Origin: Alphaproteobacteria bacterium
GTDB lineage: Bacteria > Pseudomonadota > Alphaproteobacteria > Rickettsiales > 21-14-0-20-44-7
DNA length: 13,978 nt
NCBI GenBank assembly: GCA_013288575.1
Contig: JABDBO010000027.1
Coordinates: forward strand, 1 to 13,978
Direction: 5' to 3'
Position numbers and translations under genes: made by a program. The notes beneath the pieces are model-generated. The model did no database searches, was not told where the DNA came from, and worked only from the letters and a program-made list of their open reading frames with translations. Shown in pieces: positions 5,771-13,422 of this stretch. Position 1 is the first letter of the stretch. The number at the start of each line of letters is the position of its first letter.

Positions 5771-5807
5771 GTTCTAGAACAAAAATTAGAACATGTCAAG
5801 TTGTTCT
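5771..5807 (-). promoter_or_regulatory. Promoter of the DUF2188-like gene with two overlapping operators
   Basis: On the minus strand, the consensus -35 TTGACA (5799-5794), 17 bases, and -10 TAGAAC (5776-5771) form a good promoter with a start near 5764. The perfect palindrome GTTCTAGAAC (5771-5780) covers the -10 box. The inverted repeat AGAACA-N8-TGTTCT (5788-5807) covers the -35 box. Their centres are 22 bases apart, about two helical turns, so two dimers could bind the same DNA face. A third small palindrome, TTGCA-TTT-TGCAA (5807-5819), follows. Confidence 0.6.
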
Positions 5808-5841
5808 TGCATTTTGCAAAAAGATGGCATATTCTGCCTTC

Positions 5842-6450
5842 ATGAAAACAAAATTACATCCTGTTCAAGAAGAGTTATTAAAACTTCTAACCAATAATTC
5901 TGATGACCCACTTACCGTTCGTGAATTGCAGGAACATTTGGGTGCTTCTTCAACCAGCGTAGTTGCACATCATATGCAGCAACTAGAAAAAAAGGGTTAT
6001 TTGAAACGCAACCCATATAATACGAAAGACTATCAAGTCATGAGTATGGATGCGCCAGAAGCCGCGGTTGCGCATTTGAATTTATATGGCCTAGCTGCTT
6101 GCGGCCCAGAAGGTTCATTACTTGACGGCAGCCCAGTTGACCGCATTCCTATTTCATCAAAACTTTTAAGCTTTCCAGCGTTTGAAGCTTTCATGGTAAA
6201 AGCCAAAGGCCGCTCGATGGAACCAAAAATCCATGAAGGTGATTTTGTCATCGCGCAAAAAACATCGCGCGAGGAAAATGGCAAAGTTTTCGTCTGCGTA
6301 AATAATGGCGAAGCTTTGGTGAAACGTTTGCAGATTGATGGCAAAACAAAAATCTTACATTCATTCAACCCTGATTTTGAACCATTCATCGCAGCCGATG
6401 ATTTTCGCGTGGAAGGCGAAGTAAAAGCTTTCATCTCACGTAAAATATAA
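5842..6450 (+). CDS. LexA-type S24 self-cleaving repressor
   Basis: A DNA-damage-responsive repressor of the LexA/S24 family, 202 aa from the chosen start, the same length as E. coli LexA. Residues 5-60 form the winged helix (PVQEELLKLL; LTVRELQEHLG; recognition helix SSTSVVAHHMQQLEKKGYLKR). The autocleavage site is in GLAACGPEG, giving Cys87-Gly88, as in UmuD rather than the Ala-Gly of most LexA proteins. The Ser/Lys dyad is Ser125 (GRSMEPKIHEGD) and Lys161 (GEALVKRL). The frame is open from 5755, but the extra 29 residues do not look like the family and would run through the operators. The ATG at 5842 has no clear Shine-Dalgarno, and an in-frame ATG at 5824 is an alternative. Adjacent palindromes suggest it controls itself and the DUF2188-like gene. 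It may be a LexA paralogue, since these sites are not GTTC-N7-GTTC. Confidence 0.88.
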   Translation: MKTKLHPVQEELLKLLTNNSDDPLTVRELQEHLGASSTSVVAHHMQQLEKKGYLKRNPYNTKDYQVMSMDAPEAAVAHLNLYGLAACGPEGSLLDGSPVDRIPISSKLLSFPAFEAFMVKAKGRSMEPKIHEGDFVIAQKTSREENGKVFVCVNNGEALVKRLQIDGKTKILHSFNPDFEPFIAADDFRVEGEVKAFISRKI

Positions 6451-6557
6451 ATTTTTTGGCTAAATTACATCTTCAGGTAGCAATGCGAAACTGCCGGAAA
6501 ACCTTGCTTTTTTGCTCAATTTATGTATCATATTGAAAGTAATAACTATAAGGAGTT

Positions 6558-7241
6558 ATGGTTAATTATAGGCCGCCTACAAATAATAAACTTGTAGCAG
6601 AATTCCAAGCCATGGCACAAAAATTGGCTGACCGTTATATTTATAAAAGAGAAGCTCTACAATATTTCCACTCTTGGTCTGATGCATGGCGAGTTGAAGC
6701 TGAAAAAATAAAACTTCAGCCATATGAAATACCGACAAAATTTGGTCATATTGAGTGTTCAATTATACAGCCGATTAGGCTCATGAATGATCTTTTAAGC
6801 CGCCAAAATCGGGGACAAGGATTAGATAAAATTACTGTCAGAAGTATTTTCAGAAAAATTGATGATCCAAATCCGCCAACTTGTTTTTCTGAATATGTTT
6901 TGCTTCATATAATCCAAGAATATATTAGCAAATTAGGCGGCAAAAACTTTACGCAACGGCCCGATGTGCTCTCCATCAGAAGAGACCTAGCAGATAGCCA
7001 TGAAATAATTGATATGGTCGATAGCGGCCACGCGCACTGGTCCTATCCTCCAGAAGTTGCAACTTGGGTTGAAAATGGCTGCCCGGGTGAAGAGCAAGTC
7101 TCTGCTCCAAGAACACCAGCACATGTAATAATTGCATCCAGAAACACTTCGCCCGTAGCTTCTGAACCTGGAGACAATAAGGTACATGGCACCTTATATA
7201 GTCGAGCCTATGGGCCCCTAACCGCGCCAACTCGCTCATAG
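6558..7241 (+). CDS. Hypothetical protein, 227 aa
   Basis: I do not recognise this protein. It is soluble, with no signal or membrane segment. Residues about 10-60 are helical (FQAMAQKLADRYIYKREALQ, then YFHSWSDAWRVEAEKIKL), the middle is mixed (IQPIRLMNDLLSRQNRGQG; EYVLLHIIQEYISKLGG), and the last 60 residues are rich in Pro, Ser, Thr and Gly and probably disordered. The ATG at 6558 follows AGGAG by only two bases, an unusually short spacing. The next in-frame ATG is residue 19 (6612), with no ribosome site. The stop at 7239-7241 lies 96 bases before the DUF3309 gene, which has its own strong ribosome site. Context does not suggest a function. Confidence 0.7.
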   Translation: MVNYRPPTNNKLVAEFQAMAQKLADRYIYKREALQYFHSWSDAWRVEAEKIKLQPYEIPTKFGHIECSIIQPIRLMNDLLSRQNRGQGLDKITVRSIFRKIDDPNPPTCFSEYVLLHIIQEYISKLGGKNFTQRPDVLSIRRDLADSHEIIDMVDSGHAHWSYPPEVATWVENGCPGEEQVSAPRTPAHVIIASRNTSPVASEPGDNKVHGTLYSRAYGPLTAPTRS

Positions 7242-7337
7242 TACTTATCCTCCCCTTATAACAAAGATAGATAAGCCATATCGAAAATTGCCTTTTGATA
7301 AATCATACTTCTCGTAACAACTAACCGGAGGTGATTT

Positions 7338-7496
7338 ATGTCATTAGGTACGATTTTACTGATTATTCTAATTCTTATGCTACTCGGCGCTCTGCCTACA
7401 TGGCCACACAGCCGTGAATGGGGTTATTATCCAAGCGGTGGTTTGGGATTGGTGGTAATCATCATACTCATTCTTGTTCTAATGGGGCGGATATAA
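7338..7496 (+). CDS. DUF3309 family small membrane protein
   Basis: A 52-aa protein with two hydrophobic segments: residues 3-19 (LGTILLIILILMLLGAL) and 35-50 (GLGLVVIIILILVLMG). They are joined by a short loop PTWPHSREWGYYPSGG. The LIILILLLLGALP...WGYYPSGGLG pattern is the signature of DUF3309, small inner-membrane proteins common in Proteobacteria and of unknown function; some homologues sit near stress genes. A near-perfect Shine-Dalgarno, GGAGGTGA, lies just upstream of the ATG with proper spacing, making this one of the best initiation sites in the window. It lies 39 bases before tatD in the same direction. No clear promoter was identified in 7242-7337. Confidence 0.9.
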   Translation: MSLGTILLIILILMLLGALPTWPHSREWGYYPSGGLGLVVIIILILVLMGRI

Positions 7497-7535
7497 GCGC
7501 TTGAATTGGAGCGGTGCGGAAGTTATTCTGCCACC

Positions 7536-8303
7536 ATGCTTATTGATTCGCACTGCCATTTGAATTTCCCAGATTTCAAGGATGATCTTGACGCAGTAAT
7601 TACACGTGCGGCCGAATATGGCGTGGGCAAAATGGTTTCAATTTGCACCAAGCTTGAAGAATTTCCCGAAATTGCCGCAATTGCTGAAAAATATGAAAAT
7701 GTTTTCTGCACGGTTGGCGTTCATCCGCATGATGCTTTACAGCATGTAAGCGTCACGGCAGAAGAATTGATCGAGCGCACCAAACACCCGAAATGCGTCG
7801 GCATTGGTGAAACTGGGTTGGATTATTATTACGAAAATTCGCCACGCGATGAGCAAAAACATTGTTTAGCCGAACATATTAAAGCCGCCAAAGTTACGGG
7901 TTTGCCGCTGGTTATTCACACTCGCAATGCCGATGAAGATATTATCAAAATCATCAAAAAAGAAGCGCCCTTCCCTGGCTTGTTGCATTGTTTTTCTTCC
8001 ACCTATGAAGTTGCCAAATGCGCAATTGATCATGGGCTCTATATATCCCTCTCCGGAATTCTAACCTTCAAAAACGCTACTGATCTGCAGGAATCCGCCA
8101 AGAAAATCCCGCTGCAATATTTGCTGGTTGAAACTGATTCGCCATATCTGGCACCAATCCCCAACCGCGGAAAGCGCAATGAACCGGCCTTCACGAAGTT
8201 TACGGCAGAAAAACTGGCGGAGCTGAAAGGTATTAGTTTCAAGGAAGTTGAAGAGCAAACTACTGCGAATTTTTACAAACTCTTCAATAAAGTACCACGA
8301 TGA
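7536..8303 (+). CDS. tatD: TatD family metal-dependent hydrolase (DNase)
   Basis: A 255-aa TIM-barrel metallohydrolase of the TatD/YcfH type, full length. The metal ligands are all present: His6 and His8 (DSHCHLNF), Glu92 (GIGETGLDYYY), His128 (VIHTRNAD), His151 (LLHCFSS) and Asp201 (LVETDSPYLAP). Characterised members have 3'-5' exonuclease/DNase activity and act in DNA repair and degradation. The start at 7536 (MLIDSHCHLNF) is taken from the family N-terminus; the frame opens 10 codons earlier with residues that do not fit. No strong ribosome site is visible. The stop overlaps the next ATG (ATGA, 8300-8303), so the two proteins are translationally coupled. The tatD/metallo-beta-lactamase pair is common in Alphaproteobacteria, often downstream of metG and a holB-like gene. 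Confidence 0.95.
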   Translation: MLIDSHCHLNFPDFKDDLDAVITRAAEYGVGKMVSICTKLEEFPEIAAIAEKYENVFCTVGVHPHDALQHVSVTAEELIERTKHPKCVGIGETGLDYYYENSPRDEQKHCLAEHIKAAKVTGLPLVIHTRNADEDIIKIIKKEAPFPGLLHCFSSTYEVAKCAIDHGLYISLSGILTFKNATDLQESAKKIPLQYLLVETDSPYLAPIPNRGKRNEPAFTKFTAEKLAELKGISFKEVEEQTTANFYKLFNKVPR

Positions 8304-9073
8304 AAATAACCATATTAGGTTGCGGGCCTTCAGCAGGCGTGCCGCATGTGGGCGGAAAAATTTCGGATAATCCGAAAAATAACCGGCTACGTGCTTCAAT
8401 CCACATCGAAGGAAAACGCAGCCATCTGCTTATCGATACTTCGCCTGATTTACGCCAGCAAGCGCTTGCCAATAACATCACCAAAATTGACGCCGTTCTC
8501 TACACCCATGCTCATGCCGACCACTTGCATGGGATTGATGATATAAAATCATTCAATTACCTCAAGCAGGGCCAGATCGATGCATTCGGCGATGCCAAAA
8601 CCATGGAGGAAATCACCTCGCGTTTCACTTATTGCTTCAAACCACCCAAACCTGAATTCGGTTGGTTTCGCCCATCACTTCGCGCGCATAATATTGAAAT
8701 GCTCCACGAATTCGAATTTGGTGAATTCAAAATTCTGCCCTTCATGCAAAATCATGGCAGTGTGCATTCAGTTGGTTACCGCATCAATAATGGCGGTGGG
8801 ATTTTGGTTTATTCAACAGATGTAAAAACCTTCCCGCCCGAATCACACGTAGCGCTCCGCAATGCTGATATATGGATTATCGATTGCCTGCGCCGCGAAA
8901 CTGCACCAACTCATTCCCACTTGGAACAAACATTGGAATGGATTGCTGAATTTAAACCCAAGCAAGCCTATCTCACCCATATGGGCGCACATCTGGATTA
9001 TAATGAATTGCTACGTGAATTACCGCAGAATATTCAGCCGTGTTATGATGGTATGATAGTAGAACTTAAATAA
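8300..9073 (+). CDS. MBL-fold metallohydrolase, PhnP-like
   Basis: A 257-aa metallo-beta-lactamase-fold protein. The N-terminus ILGCGPSAGVPHVGG matches the PhnP-like branch (GCGxSxGVPxxG). The zinc motif THAHADHLHGIDD gives His70, His72, Asp74 and His75; further likely ligands are His152 (NHGSVHSVGY), Asp174 (YSTD) and His227 (THMGAHLDY). PhnP itself is a cyclic phosphodiesterase of phosphonate breakdown, but no phn genes are nearby, so the substrate here is unknown, perhaps another cyclic phosphodiester. It overlaps tatD by four bases (ATGA) and is the last gene of that operon. A long hairpin (9079-9142) follows its stop and may end transcription. Confidence 0.9.
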   Translation: MKITILGCGPSAGVPHVGGKISDNPKNNRLRASIHIEGKRSHLLIDTSPDLRQQALANNITKIDAVLYTHAHADHLHGIDDIKSFNYLKQGQIDAFGDAKTMEEITSRFTYCFKPPKPEFGWFRPSLRAHNIEMLHEFEFGEFKILPFMQNHGSVHSVGYRINNGGGILVYSTDVKTFPPESHVALRNADIWIIDCLRRETAPTHSHLEQTLEWIAEFKPKQAYLTHMGAHLDYNELLRELPQNIQPCYDGMIVELK

Positions 9074-9078
9074 ACTCA

Positions 9079-9142
9079 AGATGTCAGATGCCGAATGTCA
9101 GATATCAGAATTTTGACATCTGATATTTGAAATCTGACATCT
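9079..9142. repeat. Long hairpin built from TCAGAT-type words, between convergent genes
   Basis: The outer arms AGATGTCAGAT (9079-9089) and ATCTGACATCT (9132-9142) are perfect inverted copies. The inner arms ATATCAGA (9102-9109) and TCTGATAT (9119-9126) are also perfect, and most bases between can pair with few mismatches, so the whole 64 bases fold as one hairpin. Each arm contains the word (G/A)TCAGAT in tandem. It fills the gap between the MBL gene stop and the PBP1a stop (9145), and may act as a bidirectional terminator or mRNA-stabilising structure. There is no clean U-tract. Confidence 0.7.
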
Positions 9143-9144
9143 AT

Positions 9145-11628
9145 CTAATACAGACCGCTATCAACATTGCCGCTGCTGCTGCCACCATAACCACTGTTGC
9201 CACCACCAATGACTCCTTCGCCATTCATAAATTTCTCGCGGTATTCATCGGAATATTGAATATCTTCCGGCGCACGTGGGTTGATAACTTCCATCTGGAT
9301 ATTAGCCGGGCTAGACTGGTCTGTCGGTGCATGACCGGTGGTTACGTCAATTCGTTGGAAACGAACTCCTGGCGGAATCGGGAATGGTTTTGGCGGCACA
9401 TCTTTCATCGCCTGCTGCATGAAATCAATAAACGCCGGCAGCGGCACCGAAGCACCGGTTGCATCGCGGCCCAAAGTTTTCGGATGATCAAAACCAATAA
9501 ATGTGCCAACAACAATATCTGGCGTAAAGCCCATGAACCATGTGTCGAAGCTTTCGTTGGTAGTTCCGGTTTTGCCAGCCAGCGGGCGGCCAAGAACTTT
9601 AGCGCGGGTTGATGTACCGAATTGGATAACGCCTTCTAGCATGGTAATTAGTTGGTAAGTCGTTGCCGGATCAACCAGCTGTTTGCTTTTATCAATAATC
9701 TCTGGCGCAGTGGTGCTGATATTTTCTCCCGAACAGCCAACACATTCGCGGCTGTTTTCTTCTCTTTCGCCCACATAAATAGTTTTGCCGGTGCGATCTT
9801 GAATGCGGTCAATCAATATTGGTTTTACCTGCTTGCCGTAATTATCAACTGTTGCATAAGCGGTTATCAAACGCATAAGTGTTGTTTCATCCGCACCGAG
9901 CACCATCGAATAATATGGCGCCGGCTTATCAAGAATTCCCATCCGGGTTGCCATTTCCTGAACTTTGCTAACACCCATCATGAGCGACACCAGCACGGTT
10001 ACGTTGTTGCGTGATTTTGCCAAAGCAACGCGAAGCGGAATACGGCCAAGGAAATCACCACCATAGTTTTTCGGCGTCCACATCGGCAAGCCTGGCCCTT
10101 GCGGCACTTCGATCGGCCCATCATTGACAATTGTCGATGGAAGGAAACCATTTTCAAGCGCTGTCATATAAACGAATGGCTTAAATGAAGAACCTGGTTG
10201 GCGTTTGGCCTGAGTTGCGCGGTTGAAATCACTATTACCATAAGGATAACCGCCAACCATTGCCAATACGCGGCCGGAAGATGGGTTCATCACCATCATC
10301 GCACCATTAACATCGGGAATCTGCTCAAGCGTCAATCTAGTATTGCCTTTATCATCCTTCTCATTATCAACCATGATTACATCACCCGGTTTGATAACAT
10401 CTTTTACACTGTGCGGATCTTCGCCATAACGTTGGCCGGAATACCATTTTTTCGCCCATTTCAAACCATCAAAAGTGAGCGTTGCAGTAGAACCATCTTT
10501 CAAACCAAGTTCGGCAGTTTTATCAGTAGTGCTAAGCACAGCGGCCATTTTCCAGGGGCCGATAGCTTCAGGAGCTTTGGCGGCGAGTAATGATTCATGC
10601 CATAATTCCAGATTATCAATGCGAGTTGGCAGTGGGCCACGCCAGCCGTGGCGACGGTCATATGCGGTGATGCCGTCATAAAGCGCCTTCTCTGCATATC
10701 TCTGCAGTTTTGGATCAAGCGTGGTGCGAACAGTCATACCACCACCATAAACTTGTTCTTCGCCATATTTCTCAATCATAAAACGGCGAATTTCTTCGGC
10801 GAAATTATTGGTGGCGATTTCTTTTTCCACGCCTTTGGCCAAATTAATCGGCTTGGCTTTGGCAATTTCAGCATCTTTTTTGGTGATGTAATCATCTTGA
10901 TACATGCGCTCGAGCACATAATTACGGCGCTCTAATGCACGTTCGTAATTCTTGCGCGGATCAAAATTACTTGGCGCTTTCGGCATTGCAGCCAGGAAAG
11001 CCGCTTCCTCAACTGTTAGTTCATCGATTGATTTGTTGAAGTAATTATAAGATGCAGCAACTACGCCATAAGAGCGGTTACCGAGGAAAATTTCGTTCAA
11101 ATAAATCTCAAGAATTTTATCCTTAGGCATCGCCTGGGTTACACGCACAGCCAGAATCGCTTCTTTTACCTTACGCGCAATTGTTTTATCTTTATTCAAG
11201 AGAAGGTTTTTTACCACCTGCTGCGTAATTGTAGAACCACCGCTCAAGCCCCCATGATGGGTGAGTTTAGCCACCGCATTATGAATTACCGCACGGAAAA
11301 TACTGAACACATCAACGCCGGAATGTTTGTAGAAATTCTGGTCTTCCGCTGCAACAAACGCCTGTTTTACAACATCAGGAATTGAAGTGATCGGTACGAA
11401 AACACGTTTCTCAGTAGCAAATTCCGCCAATAATCCGCCATTAGCATCATAAAGCCTGGTCGTGGTTTTCGGATAGTAATTTTTAAGCTCTTCCGTGCTA
11501 GGTAAGCCTTTGCTATAATAGGCAAAAATACCGATTACTCCCACCGCACCCAGGCAAGCCAATAAAAAGGCCGCAAAGAGCAGTTTAGTTATAATTGAGG
11601 TGCTTTTTCTTGCTTTAGGCTGAGACAT
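9145..11628 (-). CDS. mrcA: Class A penicillin-binding protein 1A (glycosyltransferase/transpeptidase)
   Basis: A bifunctional peptidoglycan synthase, 827 aa from the chosen start, usual for PBP1a. A short cytoplasmic N-terminus and one membrane anchor (residues about 13-37) place it in the inner membrane with a periplasmic body. The glycosyltransferase (GT51) domain has catalytic Glu95 in EDQNFYKHSGVD, and GGSTITQQ (130-137). An OB-like insert follows at about 290-435. The transpeptidase has Ser480 (QPGSSFKP, SxxK to Lys483), SRN at 539-541 and KTG at 686-688. The C-terminal tail is Gly/Ser-rich and low-complexity (NSGYGGSSSGNVDSG). The frame opens at 11703 with 25 residues that do not look like the family. 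The start at 11628 (MSQPKARKS, directly before the anchor) leaves 106 bases to the divergent trcR for promoters; neither start has a clear ribosome site. Confidence 0.95.
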   Translation of the reverse strand: MSQPKARKSTSIITKLLFAAFLLACLGAVGVIGIFAYYSKGLPSTEELKNYYPKTTTRLYDANGGLLAEFATEKRVFVPITSIPDVVKQAFVAAEDQNFYKHSGVDVFSIFRAVIHNAVAKLTHHGGLSGGSTITQQVVKNLLLNKDKTIARKVKEAILAVRVTQAMPKDKILEIYLNEIFLGNRSYGVVAASYNYFNKSIDELTVEEAAFLAAMPKAPSNFDPRKNYERALERRNYVLERMYQDDYITKKDAEIAKAKPINLAKGVEKEIATNNFAEEIRRFMIEKYGEEQVYGGGMTVRTTLDPKLQRYAEKALYDGITAYDRRHGWRGPLPTRIDNLELWHESLLAAKAPEAIGPWKMAAVLSTTDKTAELGLKDGSTATLTFDGLKWAKKWYSGQRYGEDPHSVKDVIKPGDVIMVDNEKDDKGNTRLTLEQIPDVNGAMMVMNPSSGRVLAMVGGYPYGNSDFNRATQAKRQPGSSFKPFVYMTALENGFLPSTIVNDGPIEVPQGPGLPMWTPKNYGGDFLGRIPLRVALAKSRNNVTVLVSLMMGVSKVQEMATRMGILDKPAPYYSMVLGADETTLMRLITAYATVDNYGKQVKPILIDRIQDRTGKTIYVGEREENSRECVGCSGENISTTAPEIIDKSKQLVDPATTYQLITMLEGVIQFGTSTRAKVLGRPLAGKTGTTNESFDTWFMGFTPDIVVGTFIGFDHPKTLGRDATGASVPLPAFIDFMQQAMKDVPPKPFPIPPGVRFQRIDVTTGHAPTDQSSPANIQMEVINPRAPEDIQYSDEYREKFMNGEGVIGGGNSGYGGSSSGNVDSGLY

Positions 11629-11734
11629 TAAGGGACTAGAAAAATTAGAGGCTAAATCTATATGATTTTCCTTGTACTGCAAGCGGGTTTTGGTGTAAAT
11701 CATTCACAAATTTAAATTTTAAGGAACTTAGATT

Positions 11735-12271
11735 ATGACAACTGCACCTTTCATGCCAAAAGCAACGGCAAAATGGCTTATCGATAACACAACGCTGACT
11801 TTTGATCAGATCGCCGCGTTTTGTCAGATGCATCCGCTTGAAATTCAAGGTATTGCCGATGGTGAAGTGGCAACTTCTATCCAACCGAATGATCCAATTA
11901 AAGCTGGCGAATTGACCAAAGAAGAAATTGAGAAATGCGAAGCTGATGAAAGTTTAAAACTTAACATGAACATTTCAGCAGTTGAATTTGTTGCCAAAAA
12001 ACGCAAAGGCGCCCGCTATACGCCAGTTGCCCGCCGTCAGGATAAGCCGGATGCAATTGCTTGGTTGTTAAAACATCACCCTGAACTTGTTGATTCACAA
12101 ATCGTGAAGCTGGTTGGCACTACCAAAAAGACAATTGAATCAATCCGCTCACGCACTTATTGGAACATTAATAACCTAAGCCCGCGTGACCCAGTTCTGC
12201 TTGGCCTTTGCACACAAACTGCGCTTAACAACACTGTTGAAAAAGCGAAGAAGAAAGATATTGCTGTTTAG
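11735..12271 (+). CDS. trcR: Cell cycle transcriptional regulator TrcR (DUF1013)
   Basis: A 178-aa protein of the DUF1013 family, essentially restricted to Alphaproteobacteria and named TrcR in cell-cycle work on that class. Residues about 11-45 form a first helix-turn-helix (ATAKWLIDNTTLTFDQIAAF). The middle carries KRKGARYTPVARRQDKPDAI. A second helix-turn-helix follows at about 105-142 (IAWLLKHHPELVDSQIVKL; GTTKKTIESIRSRTYWN). The C-terminus is conserved and ends in a Lys-rich tail. The family is proposed to work with RNA polymerase on essential or cell-cycle promoters. AAGGAA lies about 10 bases before the ATG. It is divergent from the PBP1a gene. A hairpin repeat array follows its stop before yejB. 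Confidence 0.93.
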   Translation: MTTAPFMPKATAKWLIDNTTLTFDQIAAFCQMHPLEIQGIADGEVATSIQPNDPIKAGELTKEEIEKCEADESLKLNMNISAVEFVAKKRKGARYTPVARRQDKPDAIAWLLKHHPELVDSQIVKLVGTTKKTIESIRSRTYWNINNLSPRDPVLLGLCTQTALNNTVEKAKKKDIAV

Positions 12272-12277
12272 AAGCAA

Positions 12278-12349
12278 GAACTTGGAACTTAGAACTTGGA
12301 ACTTAGAATTTTTGATCTAATGTTCTAATATTCTAACGTTCTAACGTTC
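12278..12349. repeat. Four heptamers plus four octamers forming a hairpin between trcR and yejB
   Basis: Four tandem heptamers GAACTT(G/A) run from 12278 to 12305 (G, A, G, A in the last position). After a 12-base spacer come four tandem octamers, TAATGTTC, TAATATTC, TAACGTTC and TAACGTTC (12318-12349). Each octamer is the reverse complement of a heptamer with one extra base, so the two arrays pair as a long stem with one bulge per unit. The array ends 5 bases before the yejB ATG (12355) and occupies almost the whole trcR-yejB gap. Confidence 0.9.
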
Positions 12350-12354
12350 TATAA

Positions 12355-13422
12355 ATGAAAGCATACTTCCTCCGCCGATTACTACTTATAATCCCGACAT
12401 TATTCGGCATCATGTTGCTCAACTTCGTGCTGGTGCAGGTTGCACCTGGCGGGCCAGTGGAAAACCTCGTCATGCAGTTGGAAGGTAAGGGTGAAAGTGC
12501 CACCGCCGGAGTTGCAGGTGGCGGGATGGAGGTGAGTAAAACCAGCATTTACCGCGGCAGGCGCGGGCTTGATCCGCAACTAGTTGAGCAGATCAAAAAA
12601 ATCTATGGCTTTGATAAACCGCCATTGGAACGCTTTAAAGATATGGCGCTGCATTATCTTAAATTTGATTTCGGCAATAGTTTTTACCAGGATAAAAGCG
12701 TCATTCAGTTAATTAAAGAAAAGCTTCCAGTTTCAATTTCGCTGGGACTGTGGACAACATTATTGGTTTATTTAATTTCTATACCACTTGGGATTAAAAA
12801 AGCAGTGCGCGATGGCAGCAAATTTGATTTCTGGACAAGTACATTGATTGTGATTTTCTATGCTATCCCCTCATTTCTCCTCGCCGTGTTCCTAATCATC
12901 TTTTTTGCCGGCGATAGTTTTTGGAACATATTTCCACTGCGCGGCTTAGTTTCCGACAACTGGCACCAATTATCTTTATTCCACAAAATTATCGATTATC
13001 TCTGGCACATGGTTTTACCAGTTTCAGCAATGGTGATGAGCGGGTTTGCACTACTCACATTATTCACCAAGAACCTCTTCCTCGACGAGATCAACAAACA
13101 ATATGTCGTCACCGCGCGTGCCAAAGGTTTATCTGAGCGCGCAGTGCTATACGGCCATGTATTCCGCAATGCGATGTTGATTGTTATCGCCAGTTTCCCG
13201 GCAACTTTAGTCGGCATTTTATTCACCGGCTCATTATTGATCGAACTAATTTTCTCACTCGACGGCATTGGTTTGCTGAGCTATGAATCCGTAGTTAATC
13301 GTGATTATCCTGTTGTATTTGCAAACCTCTACATATTCTCGTTAATCGGATTATTGTTCAACATTGTGCGTGATTTTGTCTATGTATTGGTCGACCCACG
13401 AATTGATTTTGGGAAGCGTTAG
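12355..13422 (+). CDS. yejB: Peptide ABC transporter permease YejB
   Basis: A 355-aa inner-membrane permease, close to the length of E. coli YejB, one of two permeases of the YejABEF importer (microcin C and oligopeptides). The N-terminus MKAYFLRRLLLIIPTLFGIM, then LVQVAPGGPVENL, is typical and fixes the start. The YejB-specific extended first periplasmic loop (about 36-110: YRGRRGLDPQ, IKKIYGFDKPP, FDFGNSFYQDKSV) is present. Membrane segments lie near 8-29, 128-149, 160-185, 218-240, 275-303 and 325-346. The EAA loop that contacts the ATPase is about 245-275 (EINKQYVVTARAKGLSERAV). No Shine-Dalgarno precedes the ATG; the octamer repeat array ends 5 bases upstream. The stop (13422) directly abuts the yejE start (13423). 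Confidence 0.95.
   Translation: MKAYFLRRLLLIIPTLFGIMLLNFVLVQVAPGGPVENLVMQLEGKGESATAGVAGGGMEVSKTSIYRGRRGLDPQLVEQIKKIYGFDKPPLERFKDMALHYLKFDFGNSFYQDKSVIQLIKEKLPVSISLGLWTTLLVYLISIPLGIKKAVRDGSKFDFWTSTLIVIFYAIPSFLLAVFLIIFFAGDSFWNIFPLRGLVSDNWHQLSLFHKIIDYLWHMVLPVSAMVMSGFALLTLFTKNLFLDEINKQYVVTARAKGLSERAVLYGHVFRNAMLIVIASFPATLVGILFTGSLLIELIFSLDGIGLLSYESVVNRDYPVVFANLYIFSLIGLLFNIVRDFVYVLVDPRIDFGKR

Noticed and set aside
5777..5792. GAAC direct repeat at the LexA-type gene as a classical alphaproteobacterial SOS box
   Set aside because: The spacing is N8, not N7. The palindromic arrangement around it is the better-supported operator reading.
6479..6513. Terminator after the LexA-type gene
   Set aside because: AGCAA and TTGCT followed by a T-run can pair, but the loop is 20 bases with almost no inner pairing, too weak to annotate.
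9652..10935. Several open frames on the plus strand within the PBP1a gene
   Set aside because: They are antisense to a full-length, motif-complete PBP1a and have no recognisable domains or ribosome sites.
12318..12349. SOS boxes upstream of yejB
   Set aside because: GTTC recurs in the octamers, but at spacings of N4 or N12, not N7, and it is explained by the tandem repeat.
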